The translations under genes were made by a program, and so were the position numbers. 64,000 nucleotides of DNA. Origin: Flaccisagitta enflata (lineage: Eukaryota > Chaetognatha > Sagittoidea > Aphragmophora). Of the stretch, positions 23,593 through 34,034 are shown piece by piece; the first letter of the stretch is position 1, and every line of letters starts with the position of its first letter. Location of the stretch: the NCBI GenBank assembly GCA_965153355.1, contig OZ231128.1, positions 19,778,001 through 19,842,000 of the forward strand, given 5' to 3'. A model generated the notes under the pieces. The model searched no databases. It worked only from the letters and a program-made list of their open reading frames with translations, and was not told the origin of the DNA.

Positions 23593-23893
23593 TCTTTTTA
23601 AATGCGTCCTCGCATCTCTATAAGAGGGTCAGTCCGTCCGTTGGTCCGTCCGCTGTTCCGTCCGTTGGTCCGTCTGTCCGTTGGTCCGTCCATTACGCAA
23701 GTGCAAAAACCGCGTTTCTCATCTGCTGTGAGATCCTGTATTAAAACAAATGATCAACCAACATGTTTTGAGAGCCTCCTTTACTACCTGGTCATTTCAT
23801 GCGTCTGTTTGTCCATCTATTTCTCCATATATGTCACAGGATCAATACACGCGGAGACACAGCCCGGACGCATCGTTGCCTGGTCGGGCTTGT
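23593..23893 (-). mobile_element. HINE-like element, family C
   Basis: 5' word GATGCGTCC (complement of 23866-23874) against 3' word GGACGCATT (complement of 23601-23609): one G-U pair, the rest Watson-Crick. The middle resembles the copy at 13,860-14,190. Confidence 0.78.
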
Positions 23894-23939
23894 TATGTAA
23901 TGAAAATTCGAAGTCAACCTTCGACCTCGACGTTTCCAG

Positions 23940-24070
23940 TCACAGATAGGGTACTAGGGTGGGCAGGAGCGGCAAACAGAAATGTGATTTGACCGACAGA
24001 CTGAGAGACCAATCGACGGACCAACCGACCGACACGACAAGTTCTAGAGTCGCGTGTCCGCGACTAAGAA
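23940..24070 (+). mobile_element. HINE-like element with lost 5' end
   Basis: agggtgggcaggagcgg, then GACCAACCGACC core and the hairpin GTCGCGTGTCCGCGAC plus TAAG. Confidence 0.6.
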
Positions 24071-24525
24071 CATCAATTTACAGTTGCACTCTTTTTTTTT
24101 CATAGGAACGTCATTTTTTTTCCGAAGGCTTCATTTTCTTATTTTCAAGGTCAAATGAAGCCTACCACATTCTTAGAGCGTTCTTAATTTTAAATACTAT
24201 ATAAAAGACCTTATGATTGGGAAAAAAATCGAAAAACGTTTTTCGATTTTTTGAGTTCCGGGTGAGGAATTAATGTTTCCTTTTCGCTGGAGACAATTGT
24301 GGTGTTGAGTCAGAACTAGGTCACCAGGCTGTGAAGGAACCAGACAGGTGGGAAGAGGGCACCTACACGTTCTGGAAAAAGGAGGCACTGCTCTGACCAA
24401 TACTTTAGGCACTAAGTGGAATTTTTAATCTTTTTTTATTTTTCACATTTTCCGCAAATTCCTCATGATCGAGTATTTTTTCATCTATCTCACTCTTGGT
24501 TCCATGTCACAACAAAAATGAGTTC
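24071..24525. other. Intergenic DNA
   Basis: Contains a small palindrome gaaaaacg / cgtttttc at 24231-24248. No gene. Confidence 0.4.
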
Positions 24526-24527
24526 AC

Positions 24528-25130
24528 AGAGTGGCAAGAGGGAGAGAGGGAGGGAGAGAGAGGTAGGGAGAGGGAGGAGGGAGAGTGGAGGAGGGAGGGA
24601 GGGTGGGAGAGAGAGAGGGAGGGAGAGGCAGAGAGAGAGGTATAGGGAGGGAGAGGTGCTGAGGAGGTGGAGGAGGAGAGCTGAAGAGAGCAGAGAGGAG
24701 GAGGGAGAGACTTAGGGAGGGAGAGGAGAGAAGGAGGGAGGGAAGGAGGGAGGGAGAGTGAGAGGGGTAAAAGGTTATGTAAGAGAAAGGGAGAGGAGGG
24801 ACGGAGACTGGGAGGAAGAGAGGGAGGGAGAGAAGGATGGAGGGAGGGAGAGAGGGAGGTGGAGAGGGAGAGAGGAGGGAGAGAGGGAGGGAGAGAGAGA
24901 GGAAAGGAGGGAAGAGGGAGGGAGAGAGGGAGGGAGAAGGAAGGAGAAAGGAGGAGAGGTGTGGGAGCGAGAGAGAGAGAGAAGAGAGAGAGGAAGGGAG
25001 AGGGAGAGAGAAGGAGGGAGACAGAGGAAGAGGGAGAGAGAGGGAGAGAGGCGGAGAGAGAGGGAGAGAGACGGAGAGAGAGGGAGAGAGAAGGAGAGAG
25101 AGGGAGGGGGGAAAGAGAAAAAAAAGACAC

Positions 25131-25185
<55 letters not shown>
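24528..25185. repeat. Purine (GGGAGA)n-type tract ending in (GA)n
   Basis: About 650 bp of GGAGAG/GAGGGA words, then pure GA at 25135-25183. Frames on both strands are open only because of composition. Confidence 0.96.
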
Positions 25186-25259
25186 AACTGTCACTATGGG
25201 GCAGTGTGGTCAGGCGACACCATGGTTTGCTTTCAGTGTTGATTGTAGGTGATAGTAAG

Positions 25260-25765
25260 TAGGGTGAAGGCCCTCTAAAAGGGGGACGTATGTCCTTGTA
25301 GAACACAGGGGGGTTTGCTCGACTGGGAGTTCTTACCTTGGGATTTGAGCCTGAGGCTGGAATTTGGGCTCAGGCTGAACCCTCGAGCCTGGGATTTGAG
25401 CCTCAAGGCTAGGATTTCAACCCTAAAGACTGGGATTTAAACCTCTAGGCTGGGATTTGAGCCTCAAGGCTGACATTTGAGCTCTAGGGCTGGGTCTTGA
25501 GCCTTGAGGCAAAGATTTGAACCTCTAGGCTGGGGTTTGAGCCTAGGCTGGACGGAGCCTCCTGCCAGAATTTGAGCCTCGGTTGCTGGGATTGAGCCTG
25601 AGGCTGGGATTGAGCCCAGGCTGGGACGGAGCCCGAGGCTGGACGTGAGCCTCGAGGCTGACGGAGTCTGAGTACAGAACTGTTTCCTGAGGTGGGGATC
25701 AACGATCTAACGGATAAACGAACTAAAGTTCTTTCACAGGGACATCGTTCTTCGGGCCGCTGCCC

Positions 25766-25770
<5 letters not shown>
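25260..25770. mobile_element. Family G element, diverged copy
   Basis: A decayed arm at 25270-25312 (ctaaaagggggacg, ccttgtagaacacagggg). Minisatellite of ggctgggatttgagcctcaa-like units at 25330-25680. Opposite arm at 25730-25768 (acagggacatcgttc, gggccgctgcccaaaa). GA array follows. Confidence 0.65.
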
Positions 25771-25837
<67 letters not shown>

Positions 25838-25880
25838 GACAAAGAGATAGGATAAACAGACAGACACACATACAGACACA
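25769..25880. repeat. (GA)n to (CAGA)n microsatellite
   Basis: GA units starting right at the AAAA terminus of the G element, grading into ACAGACAC units. Confidence 0.95.
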
Positions 25881-26326
25881 ATACAGAGGCATGTGAATGT
25901 AATGAAGAGAAAGAAGAAACTGAAAACAAAAACACCCACGCTTTCCGGTCGATGAGAGCCGCCTTTACTGGTATACTTTTACTCAATTATACTAAATATA
26001 TTTCTATCAAATACTGTTAAAACAAATGCCAATCATTAAAGTCTGGGGATATTTTCATGATATTTATTCAAAAATAATGAAATATCATTCTAATTATACT
26101 AAAATTCAAGTGTTTTCTGAATGTTCTTTAAATATCATCGCAAGTGAAATTTTTTTCTCAAGATTTGAAGCCTTTGTATGTAAGGCCTTGCGTATGGCGT
26201 TTTTTTCCGCGATTTCGGTTCGAGTTCGGAATACCTCAAAACCTTTCCTTGGGTTTATAACGGGTTTATATCGTTTTTTTAAGTAAACATAGTAAAAAAG
26301 ATGTCCGTTTATTCGCCAGAGAGAAA

Positions 26327-26488
26327 AACAAGGCCAATACCTATAAGTTGCGTGCGAGACTTACAGACTAAGAATGACTTAGAATGACTTAGAATGACTT
26401 AGAATGACTTAGAATGACTTGAAATGGCCAAAAAACAACTTAAAATGACTAAAAAACCTGATGACCGAATTTGACGCACGCGACTAAA
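26327..26488 (+). mobile_element. HINE-like element filled with AGAATGACTT decamers
   Basis: Starts AACAAGGCCAATACC. GTTGCGTGC (26347-26355) pairs with GCACGCGAC (26476-26484) with one G-U. The interior is five 10-bp units of agaatgactt plus diverged ones. The element ends TAAAAA. The internal array replaces the GGAC core of its relatives. Confidence 0.75.
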
Positions 26489-26516
26489 AATAGAGAAAAA
26501 AGAAATAGAAAAAAAA

Positions 26517-26696
<180 letters not shown>

Positions 26697-26861
26697 ACAC
26701 CCATTGTATAATCAAAAAGGTGAGAAAAATTACAAAAACAATTTGATGAGTAAAAAATATCCTAGAAAACAAAGTCGGGTCTGAAGGCAAAACCGAATAT
26801 CGGGTTTGGCCTCAAAACCGATCCTCGGCCTTCTCATGGCCAAACCCGCAAGGCCTTACCC

Positions 26862-27013
26862 GCCACCAATGGAATTCCGCCTAAAACAAATGCAAATTCA
26901 TGGTGTCTTCAAGTTAATTTTTTCAATTCCTTTGTTCGATAAAGCAGATGTCCACCTATAACATAAAAAAATTGTTAGTTCCCTGAAATCCGTTAGAGTG
27001 GGGTTCAACTGTA
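26862..27013 (-). mobile_element. Pogo/Tigger-like MITE, one end
   Basis: The end tgaaatccgttagagtgggg then ttcaactg|TA matches the MITE at 54,190-54,371. The other end is cut off at the TAAGGCCTTGCG element, leaving only caatggaattccgcc. Confidence 0.6.
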
Positions 27014-27146
27014 TATCAATTGTCCCTTCTTTCCGTTCTATCTAATTAGTTGTGAATCCATATTTTTATCAGCCTATCAATCTGTCTATCTATCAACCGA
27101 TCTTCAAATTTCTCGTTCTATCCATTTGTTTTCTAAGTATCTTTCT

Positions 27147-27369
27147 TTTTAGTCGCGTGCTACGCGACTCTACACCCCGCTATGTCGGTCCGTCGGTCCG
27201 TGCTGGCTGGTCATTTGCCGGTCGGTGGCTGGTCCTTTTTTTACTTTTTTATGTTTTTTGAGCTTTTAAGCATACGGCGCCCGCCCAGATGCCCTTGTGA
27301 GCTGGTCTACTCCAGCACTGCTCCTGCCCATCCGCACGCGACTAGGGTAGCCGTGTATCCGGCCTTGTT
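27147..27369 (-). mobile_element. HINE-like element, family A, intact
   Basis: On the minus strand it starts AACAAGGCCGGATACACGGC. The 5' word GTCGCGTGC (complement of 27334-27342) is exactly complementary to GCACGCGAC at the 3' hairpin (complement of 27152-27160), which ends TAAAAA. Confidence 0.82.
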
Positions 27370-27548
27370 TCATTTCGATCAGCCAATAATGGCGAAAACT
27401 ATCACGTGCGAGACAATGACATTATATCATGTTTGAAACCACTTTTAGTAACGAAATTGACAATAGTCCATAATTGACAAAGCAAACTTGGCTGAGAAGA
27501 GGGGGGTTGCTTAAACTTTTTGTGACGCCTCTCTTTCAAATTCGTTGT

Positions 27549-27741
27549 TTTTAGTTGCGGACACGCAATTCTATAAGAGGCTTTGTCCGTCCGTTGGTCC
27601 GTCCGTTGGTCCGCCCGGGGTCCACTACACGCAGTCGACAAGTAAAATAAGTGTTTAGGAATATTTTAGTGTGGCGGACAGTGGCATTTCGGCCCCTGCC
27701 CACCCGTCCGCAACTGGTGGCCGTGTATCCGGCCTTGTTCT
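27549..27741 (-). mobile_element. HINE-like element, family A, intact
   Basis: The 5' word GTTGCGGAC (complement of 27706-27714) is exactly complementary to GTCCGCAAC (complement of 27554-27562). Short CGGACCAACGGAC core. It lies 180 bp from the previous copy, which carries a different word pair. Confidence 0.82.
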
Positions 27742-27927
27742 TTAGTTTTTGGTTCAGTAGAAATGTTGTCCAACTTTCATAGACAGACTGTGGAATATCT
27801 GTTTATTCTTGTGAGAAGTGATTCGTGCTTAGCTGAGGGGGCACTGCTGAGTGCTGATAATGACCCTTAAGAGGTATAATAATCATTGTATCTTTTTTCT
27901 TTTCTTCTTCATTGTTCTGTCGTTTCT

Positions 27928-28643
27928 TCCACGCACTGAGGCGGATCACCCAATAGGCTTAATAGGCTTAAGCCTAGGGCCCCGCACCTCAGGGGGGCCC
28001 CGCGCCTGCCAAAAAAAAAAATGAAAAAAAAAAAAAGAAACAAAGAGAAAAAAAGAAAAGACACTAACTAAAGAAAAGAATAAAGAAAAATGATAAATGA
28101 AAAAAAGAAGGAAGCAAGAGTAGAAGAAAAAAAAATGAAAAGAAAAAAAGAATAAAAGAACAAAAAAAAGATCATTAAGAATTGTGATCTGCATGAGATG
28201 GTAAACAGAAACATATTAAAGATCATTAACAAATATCTTGTACTTTTAAGAGAAAAAAAATGGCATAAATGGCATTATTAGCTTTGAAAATAATTTTTGA
28301 ATTTTTAAAGCTAGAAAATTTCTTTTTTTATTTTTTTTCAGTTTGATTAAAAGTAAATGTTGTAATTTGTTTTATGCTTCATATTTAGTCAGTGAAAGAA
28401 TAATTAAAAACTTTAAATCAACAAACAGAAACATTGAATGATGTATGACAAATGTAACTGTGGTGAAATGAGAGATAAGACATCAGGGGATCTAAAAGAG
28501 ATGGAAACCACCTTTGAGTCAATCTCATGCCCAGACTAAAGATCTGGCTCTAGCTGATAGGAGAGGTAGATGGGGGAAGGGGGGCCCCGCGCCCTAGCCA
28601 AGCCTAGGGCCCCGCGCATTGTTGATCCGCCTCAGTCCACGCA
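27928..28643. mobile_element. hAT-like non-autonomous element with 8-bp target duplication
   Basis: The element spans 27936-28635 and is flanked by a perfect duplication TCCACGCA (27928-27935, 28636-28643). Ends are CTGAGGCGGATCA... and ...TGATCCGCCTCAG. Inside each end lie long similar blocks (agcctagggccccgc, ggggggccccgcgcc). The interior is A-rich without a transposase. An 8-bp duplication is typical of hAT. Confidence 0.82.
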
Positions 28644-28731
28644 GAACTTCCAGGATTTCCTGTCTCCAGTTTTCCACGATGATTTGATCCGATTAGCATC
28701 ACATAAGGTATCGCTTTCTTAGCATCATATT

Positions 28732-29209
28732 TGGTCACGTCCTATTCGTTTTACTGTTTTGTGCGCTTTTGCGAGTTGCATTGCATTCTGCATCGTGATT
28801 TGTTATAACGTTGTGTCGCTCGTGATTTGTCTCGTGATTAGTCCAAGTCGGTGTGATCTGTCTCGTGATTGGTCACCGCTTATTTCTTCCTAGTTTGGTT
28901 TCTTTTAAAAGCGTTGTTGCGCCTTAGATAATCGAAGTTTTGTCAAGTCGGACCGTAGGTAATTATCGTCCTCAAGTTATGTCGTTAATCCTTAAGCTTT
29001 GTCGTTGATCTTTAAGTCGCCAATTGGCTATGTAACTCATGGTTTTAATCGTCTCTCTTTACAGCTTTTGACGTGTCCCCTCGTGTCCCCTCGTGTCCCA
29101 TCGTCTTTTATCGTGACAATAAAGTTTGTCAATGCATCATGGAATTGGCTATTTTATTCGTATCGTGACGCCTAGCTATATCTAATCCAAGTTTAGCTAC
29201 GCTGAAATA
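28732..29209 (+). repeat. 5' LTR
   Basis: Begins tggtcacgtcctattcg and ends gctacgctgaaata, shared with the 3' LTR. It includes gacaataaagtttgt, a possible AATAAA polyadenylation signal (29120-29125), as expected for an R region. Confidence 0.8.
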
Positions 29210-29893
29210 GTCAAAAGCTACGCCGCAACTTCCATCAAGTCACGTCATCGAGGGGACCCAGTCAAGTCACCAACGTAATCAAACTTCCTTCAATTCACGC
29301 CATCAAATTGCGTCAACGAGGGGACCCAGTCAAGTCACCAACGCATCCAGCTTCCTTATCGTTCCGGCGCTCATTGCAAGTCAAGACGCCGTCATCTCCG
29401 GTCGGAAAACCCCACCGGCAAACGAGGACTCATCGTTCATCCCCATCGCCGATTCCTATCCCGCAAGTTAAGTCTCTTTCTGAAAGTTGACATCGTTCTA
29501 TTGCTAACGTATCCACCGTCCTCTTTCTCTCTTTCTCTCTTTCTCAAGTTCATCGTCACCCTTTTTCTAACCTCGGTTCTTTCCTAATTTCACTCGACTT
29601 TTCTCCCTCAGTTAAACCTCGCTCTTTTGTTCCGTGTTTCTCTTTGTCTCTCTATCAGTTTAACGTCGGCAAACCTCCGCCTTATCGTTAATATTGGTCA
29701 TTGTAATAGTGGCCAATTCCAAGCATCGGTCAAGTTGAGGTGCCGCCGTCCTTCCATCGGTAACCTCCCGTCGTCCGGCGGTCATTTAATGCCCCGCTAA
29801 TCTTATGTCTATCCCCGACGCTGGCCTTCTCTTCCTTCGTCTATCCTCGTCTATCCCAGAGCTAAGTTATGTCTCTCTCGTCTGTCTTGAATT
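29210..29893 (+). other. Retroelement leader before gag
   Basis: Untranslated region between LTR and gag. It holds a duplicated phrase cgaggggacccagtcaagtc (about 29250 and 29318) and a TTTCTC tract (29522-29545). I cannot identify the tRNA primer site. Confidence 0.6.
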
Positions 29894-31429
29894 ATGCGAC
29901 GGACAGAATCTGCGGCTAAATTTGAAGAATTTGTTAAGGCTCATGATCGTTTGAATATATTTTTACAAGGCCAGGAAAACCCTGATGATGATTTGAATGT
30001 TGCGGGCAATCATTTTAACTCTCTACTGTCCGAGCTGTTAACAAATATCGATCTATTTTCGAAGGACCAGCAAGCTTATATACTCGCGGCCAAGCAGAGA
30101 ACCTTCGTGCCCCAACATCGTCGTCGTTTCGCTAGGGCCAGGGAGAGATCCAATTCAAGATCGTCGTCAAGGTCACAATCTTGTTCGGCCCTTCCGTCAT
30201 CCACCGAGTCGTCCTTTGAGTCAACTTCCGAAGTGTCGATGGGAGATCCCAACAGCGTGGCCGCGGCGGCGGCCGCCAAGGCCACGGCCGACGCGGAGGC
30301 GGCTGCAGAAGAGCAGAAAGTGGCTCGGCTCCTCCAAATGAAGATAGAGATAGAAGCGGCGCGACGAAAAGTCGTCAAAGTCAAGCTTGAAACTCAGGAA
30401 AAAGAAGCTCAGGTCTTTCAAGCTGCAATCGATGAGGGTCTCGCTTCGGGGCTTTCTAAATTGGTTACTATTGATGATGATGAAACCCATCCAGTCAATA
30501 GTAGTCACCCTGTCGCCAACAGTGGTCTCCCTCCCGCCAACAGTGGAACGACTCCCTCAACAGTGAACGATCTAACGAAGTTGCTCGGCAATCAACAACT
30601 CAAGAATTCAGTTCCCAAAGACGCCGAGAAGTTTGAATCAGGTTCAATCCAGTATGCTATTTTCATTGCCAAATATAATTCGGAAGTTATGAACGTCCAA
30701 GGGATTACAGATGCAGAAAGGTTCATCGCTCTTCAAGAACGAACCACAGGTGAAGCGGGTAAAACTGTTTCGAATTTTGTCTTTGAATGTGATAAGTCTG
30801 TTGCCCTCAAAAATGCGTTGGATGAGCTCGAATTTTTCTATGGCAGTAAATCAGGAAAAGCAGAGGGTTATTTGGATAAGGTTTTGAGTGGCAAAGAGGT
30901 AAACCCCAAAGAGGTAAACCCCCTAAACCCCGATGGTGTAAAACAGTTGATTCAAGAGTTACAAGAAATGATATCATTTGCTAAGGCAGTCAAGGATGCG
31001 TCCTTTCTTGAACTGAACGCAACTGTAGTGGGCATCGTTAAGAAGATGTTAAGTTTTAAGATGAAAGAGCGTTTTTCTCATGCCTCGATCAAAGCCGAGG
31101 CCAGGGGGGAAAAAGTAAACACAGATTTCCTTGTCAAGTTTCTTAAAGATTGGTTTGCCGATGCTAATCGCCAATTTGGGATGTCCAAGTTAATCGAAAT
31201 TAAAACACCCTTGTCCGTATCCTCATCCTCTTCCTTCTCCCCTTCCTCTTCTTCGAGTGAAAACAAATCAAGGGGACCGCGCGCTTCTTCGGCTCCTGAC
31301 TCCGACAAGACGGGTTCGAATCCCAAGGCCGACATCGCGGCCATGGATGTTCAAGGCAAGCCTCCTCATGTTCTACAGCAGCAACTGCTGCAGCAACAAC
31401 AGCAAGTCCAACAGCAACACTCTGCTTGA
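29894..31429 (+). CDS. gag: Gag-like protein of the LTR element
   Basis: A 511-residue frame, the longest non-repetitive frame in the window. Residues about 1-75 are a mixed helical region; 75-115 are R/S-rich; 120-165 form an Ala/Glu/Lys-rich likely coiled coil; 225-420 resemble the globular retrotransposon Gag part of BEL/Pao (begins near LTKLLGNQQL). A Ser-rich linker (about 438-460) and a Gln-rich tail (CAG/CAA codons, 31375-31425) follow. It would build the particle that packages element RNA. The frame ends at an opal codon (31427-31429), but the same frame stays open afterwards and encodes a Cys/His segment expected of the nucleocapsid, so the stop may be a lesion or a readthrough site. 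The ATG is the first in frame after the leader. Confidence 0.8.
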   Translation: MRRTESAAKFEEFVKAHDRLNIFLQGQENPDDDLNVAGNHFNSLLSELLTNIDLFSKDQQAYILAAKQRTFVPQHRRRFARARERSNSRSSSRSQSCSALPSSTESSFESTSEVSMGDPNSVAAAAAAKATADAEAAAEEQKVARLLQMKIEIEAARRKVVKVKLETQEKEAQVFQAAIDEGLASGLSKLVTIDDDETHPVNSSHPVANSGLPPANSGTTPSTVNDLTKLLGNQQLKNSVPKDAEKFESGSIQYAIFIAKYNSEVMNVQGITDAERFIALQERTTGEAGKTVSNFVFECDKSVALKNALDELEFFYGSKSGKAEGYLDKVLSGKEVNPKEVNPLNPDGVKQLIQELQEMISFAKAVKDASFLELNATVVGIVKKMLSFKMKERFSHASIKAEARGEKVNTDFLVKFLKDWFADANRQFGMSKLIEIKTPLSVSSSSSFSPSSSSSENKSRGPRASSAPDSDKTGSNPKADIAAMDVQGKPPHVLQQQLLQQQQQVQQQHSA

Positions 31430-32028
31430 GCCCCGAATTTACTCCAGCTTCATCAAAGTTCTCAGTTAAGTGCTAATTGCGTTTACTGCAGTGAAGAGCA
31501 TTCATTGGATAGTTGCCCCCGATTTTGTCTTTTGAGTTTGGAGGAAAGAAAGGATTTCATCCTCAAACAACGTCTATCTTCAAACAACGCCTTTGCTTTA
31601 AATGTTTATCCCACGGCCATCGCGTTGGTCAATGCACTATGCTGGTTAAGTGTTTGATCTGCAATCGATTTGGCCACAATACACTTCTACATCGTTCTCC
31701 CATTTATCCTAATCAGTCTTCCATTCAAGCCAACGTCCAAAGTGGTGGTGCCAACTCGGCGGCGTCTCAAGTAGCCAGTTCTGGGGTCCAAGATCGTCTA
31801 CTTCAGTTATCAAGATCTCAGGTTATAAGTGATCAAGTTGTGAATAATGCTTTGGCTAATTCTGCCTCTGCTGCCAATTCTGAGATTAGGGATAACCCCA
31901 ACAGTGAAGTGGCCACTTGTGAAGTAGCCAGTTATAAGCCAAGGCAAGTTGAAGTTTCTTCCATTGATTTTAAAATTCCGTCCAATTTTTTCCATGAAAG
32001 TAATTCTTCCCAATGGCAAGTATGCTAA
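31430..32028 (+). pseudogene. Broken nucleocapsid region with zinc knuckles
   Basis: Two frames carry one domain. The gag frame continues past its stop with a Cys/His motif (CVYCSEEHSLDSC, about 31484-31522) and is open to 31649. The knuckles CFKCLSHGHRVGQC (CX2CX4HX4C, from 31594) and CLICNRFGHNTLLH (CX2CX4HX4H) lie in another frame (31513-32028). Between them tcaaacaacg occurs twice 17 bp apart (31563 and 31580). A 17-bp duplication accounts for the shift. Such a three-part Cys/His array is characteristic of BEL/Pao gag. Another shift is needed near 31,980 to reach the protease. I infer an inactive copy. Confidence 0.7.
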
Positions 32029-33295
32029 TGTTTATGGGCTTTTTGACACTGGATCAAATAAAACTCTTGTGTCTAAAGCCTTCCAACAGAGGTTCAGGAT
32101 TCAAACTCAAAGAGAACGTGTCACTTTGAATGGAGTCGGTTCAACTGTGAATGGGCCGCTTGAAGTGGCCAAGCTCTCCCTTCAGTCATTGGTGGATCCC
32201 AAGTGCCTTGTCAACGACGTGGAAGTCTTCGTCATCAATTCTTTGCCGGTCAATTCATCGCATATCCCCAAACAGGTGCATGTTGATCAATATGACTACA
32301 TGAAAGGCGTCAAATTGATTGAATTGCCTTGCAATGAAGTGTCCCTGTTGATTGGGACAGATTTGGCACCTGCCTTTGCTCCTTTTGAAACATGCTTTCA
32401 TGATCTATCTTCTCCTGTTATTCTCAATACTTCCTTTGGTCCTACTATCATGGGTCCAACTGGAAGCCCCAGTTCTAGGTCCGCATGGTCAGCAATTGCC
32501 TCTGTTGATGAAGTAGATACTTTTCGTCTGGAGATCCCGCCGAAAAGTGGTGGGGGTGTTCAGGCTCTCAAGAAGCTTGACCTCCACGACCCTTCTCCGA
32601 AGTTCAATGAAGACAAGTTATCTCCCACACCTATCGCTGAGGATGTCACGGTGGGGGTAACCAATATTGAGGACTCCCCTCCACTCACGGAAAGTAGCAG
32701 GTCATGGAAAATTTTTCAAATAATCACTTCAATGTTGAGCATGTTGTGCATTTTGGCCTTGGTTTCATGGGTAACCCACTCTTTTATGCCATGTCAAATT
32801 GTCCTTTCTCCTTTATCAAGCTCAACTGAGTTGACCAATCAAGATATCAAGTTTATCCATGATGGCCCACAACAGTTTGGTATTGAGAAAATCTCCCTTA
32901 CCAAAATTGGTCATTCTGATTTCATCTCCAAGCGGTTTTTGGGTTGCCGCTGCTTTTCGCTGAATAAGAAACATGTGGTGTCGCCGTATCGACCGGAAGA
33001 CAAAGGGCAGAACAACTCTGCTCTGCTGCAAGACCCTGTCAAGAACATCGCTGGCTTTCGCCATGGTGGTGCTTCATCGCGAAATGCCAGTGGCATCATC
33101 AAGCGGTGTCCATGGTCTTGGTATTACGCCAATGACTTGGATTGCCGTGATCTGGTGCTGGGGTTCTTTGGTGACTCATTCATTCCATTTGCACCGCTCA
33201 TCAAGTTTGAGCTGTGCCATTCTCAAGATAATCGTTCTCCTCCAATCGGACATTTTCAAGATATTCCAAAGGTTTCATCTGATATGGAGAGATAG
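31949..33295 (+). CDS. Aspartic-protease-like segment plus unknown membrane-spanning tail
   Basis: A 448-residue frame in the same phase as gag. Residues near 25-40 contain GLFDTGSNKTLVS, the DTGS active-site signature of retropepsin-like proteases, followed by a plausible protease fold to about residue 165. In an intact BEL/Pao element reverse transcriptase would follow; here the frame jumps to an unrelated Pro/Ser-rich stretch, a hydrophobic segment (about 255-280, IITSMLSMLCILALVSW) and a Cys-containing tail. The tail could be an envelope-like remnant, the end of pol, or captured sequence; I cannot tell. The start codon is arbitrary because the upstream reading frame is broken. Confidence 0.6.
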   Translation: MKFLPLILKFRPIFSMKVILPNGKYANVYGLFDTGSNKTLVSKAFQQRFRIQTQRERVTLNGVGSTVNGPLEVAKLSLQSLVDPKCLVNDVEVFVINSLPVNSSHIPKQVHVDQYDYMKGVKLIELPCNEVSLLIGTDLAPAFAPFETCFHDLSSPVILNTSFGPTIMGPTGSPSSRSAWSAIASVDEVDTFRLEIPPKSGGGVQALKKLDLHDPSPKFNEDKLSPTPIAEDVTVGVTNIEDSPPLTESSRSWKIFQIITSMLSMLCILALVSWVTHSFMPCQIVLSPLSSSTELTNQDIKFIHDGPQQFGIEKISLTKIGHSDFISKRFLGCRCFSLNKKHVVSPYRPEDKGQNNSALLQDPVKNIAGFRHGGASSRNASGIIKRCPWSWYYANDLDCRDLVLGFFGDSFIPFAPLIKFELCHSQDNRSPPIGHFQDIPKVSSDMER

Positions 33296-33563
33296 ATTAG
33301 ATGGTGGGGTGATGTTCATTTAATTTGGTCGCCATCCTTTGCAAGTTCTGGAATTACGGGATTGCCATTGCTCAACATGACATTTAGTTGATTAGGTCTT
33401 TTATCCAGAAACTCCAAAATATTATTTAGCGACAGGAAAATCAAACAAAACATTGTAGCATTTTTTCTCCATTTGATATTTCTTGATTTTATAGACATGT
33501 TTTAATTTATCTACGTGATTACATAATATTCCTACAGATCGCTTTCAGTACTGGTATATTTTC
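33296..33563 (+). other. 3' untranslated part of the LTR element
   Basis: Sequence between the last frame and the 3' LTR. I see no clear polypurine tract except agatggtggggtgatg near 33300. Confidence 0.5.
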
Positions 33564-34034
33564 TGGTCACGCCCTATTTGTTTTCATTGTTTTGTGCGCT
33601 TTTGCGAGTTGCATTGCATTCTGCATCATGATTTGTTATAACATCATGTCGCTCGTGATTTGTCTCGTGATTAGTCCAAGTCGGTGTGATCTGTCTCGTG
33701 ATTGGTCACCGCTTATTTCTTCGTAGTTTGGTTTCTTTTAAAAGCGTTGTCGCGCCTTGGATAATCGGAGTTTTGTCAAGTCGGACCGTAGGTAATTATC
33801 GTCCCCAAGTTATCCCTGAGTTAATCCTTAAGCATTGGTCATTAATCCCGTCGCGCCAATTGGCAATGTAACTAATGGTTTTAATCGTCTCTTTTACAGC
33901 TTTTGACGTGTCCCCTCGCGGTCATATCGCCCTTATCGTGACAATAAAGTTTGTTAATGCATCATGGAATTGGCTATTTTATTTGTATCGTGAAGCCTAG
34001 CTATATCTAATCCAAGTTTAGCTACGCTGAAATA
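33564..34034 (+). repeat. 3' LTR
   Basis: Direct repeat of 28732-29209 with substitutions and small indels, for example cccctcgcggtcatatcgcc against cccctcgtgtcccctcgtg. Confidence 0.8.

Larger units (their letters stand above)
28732..34034 (+). mobile_element. Defective BEL/Pao-like LTR retrotransposon
   Basis: Two direct repeats of about 475 bp (28732-29209 and 33564-34034) bound a 4.35-kb interior with gag, a broken nucleocapsid region and an aspartic-protease-like segment. The paired zinc knuckles and the protease directly after them fit BEL/Pao. Reverse transcriptase, RNase H and integrase are not recognisable, and only about 1.1 kb separates the protease from the 3' LTR, so an internal deletion is likely. 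The LTRs differ at many positions, so the insertion is not recent. Outer LTR borders are uncertain by about 20 bp (similarity may begin at atcgctttc), and I could not settle a target duplication. Confidence 0.82.

Noticed and set aside
24507-25306. Minus-strand frame of 260 residues rich in S, L and P
   Set aside because: Pure composition effect of the purine tract; overlapping frames on both strands are equally long.
29308-29490. 60-residue frame in the retroelement leader
   Set aside because: Lies in the expected untranslated leader before gag; Pro/Ser-rich with no family.
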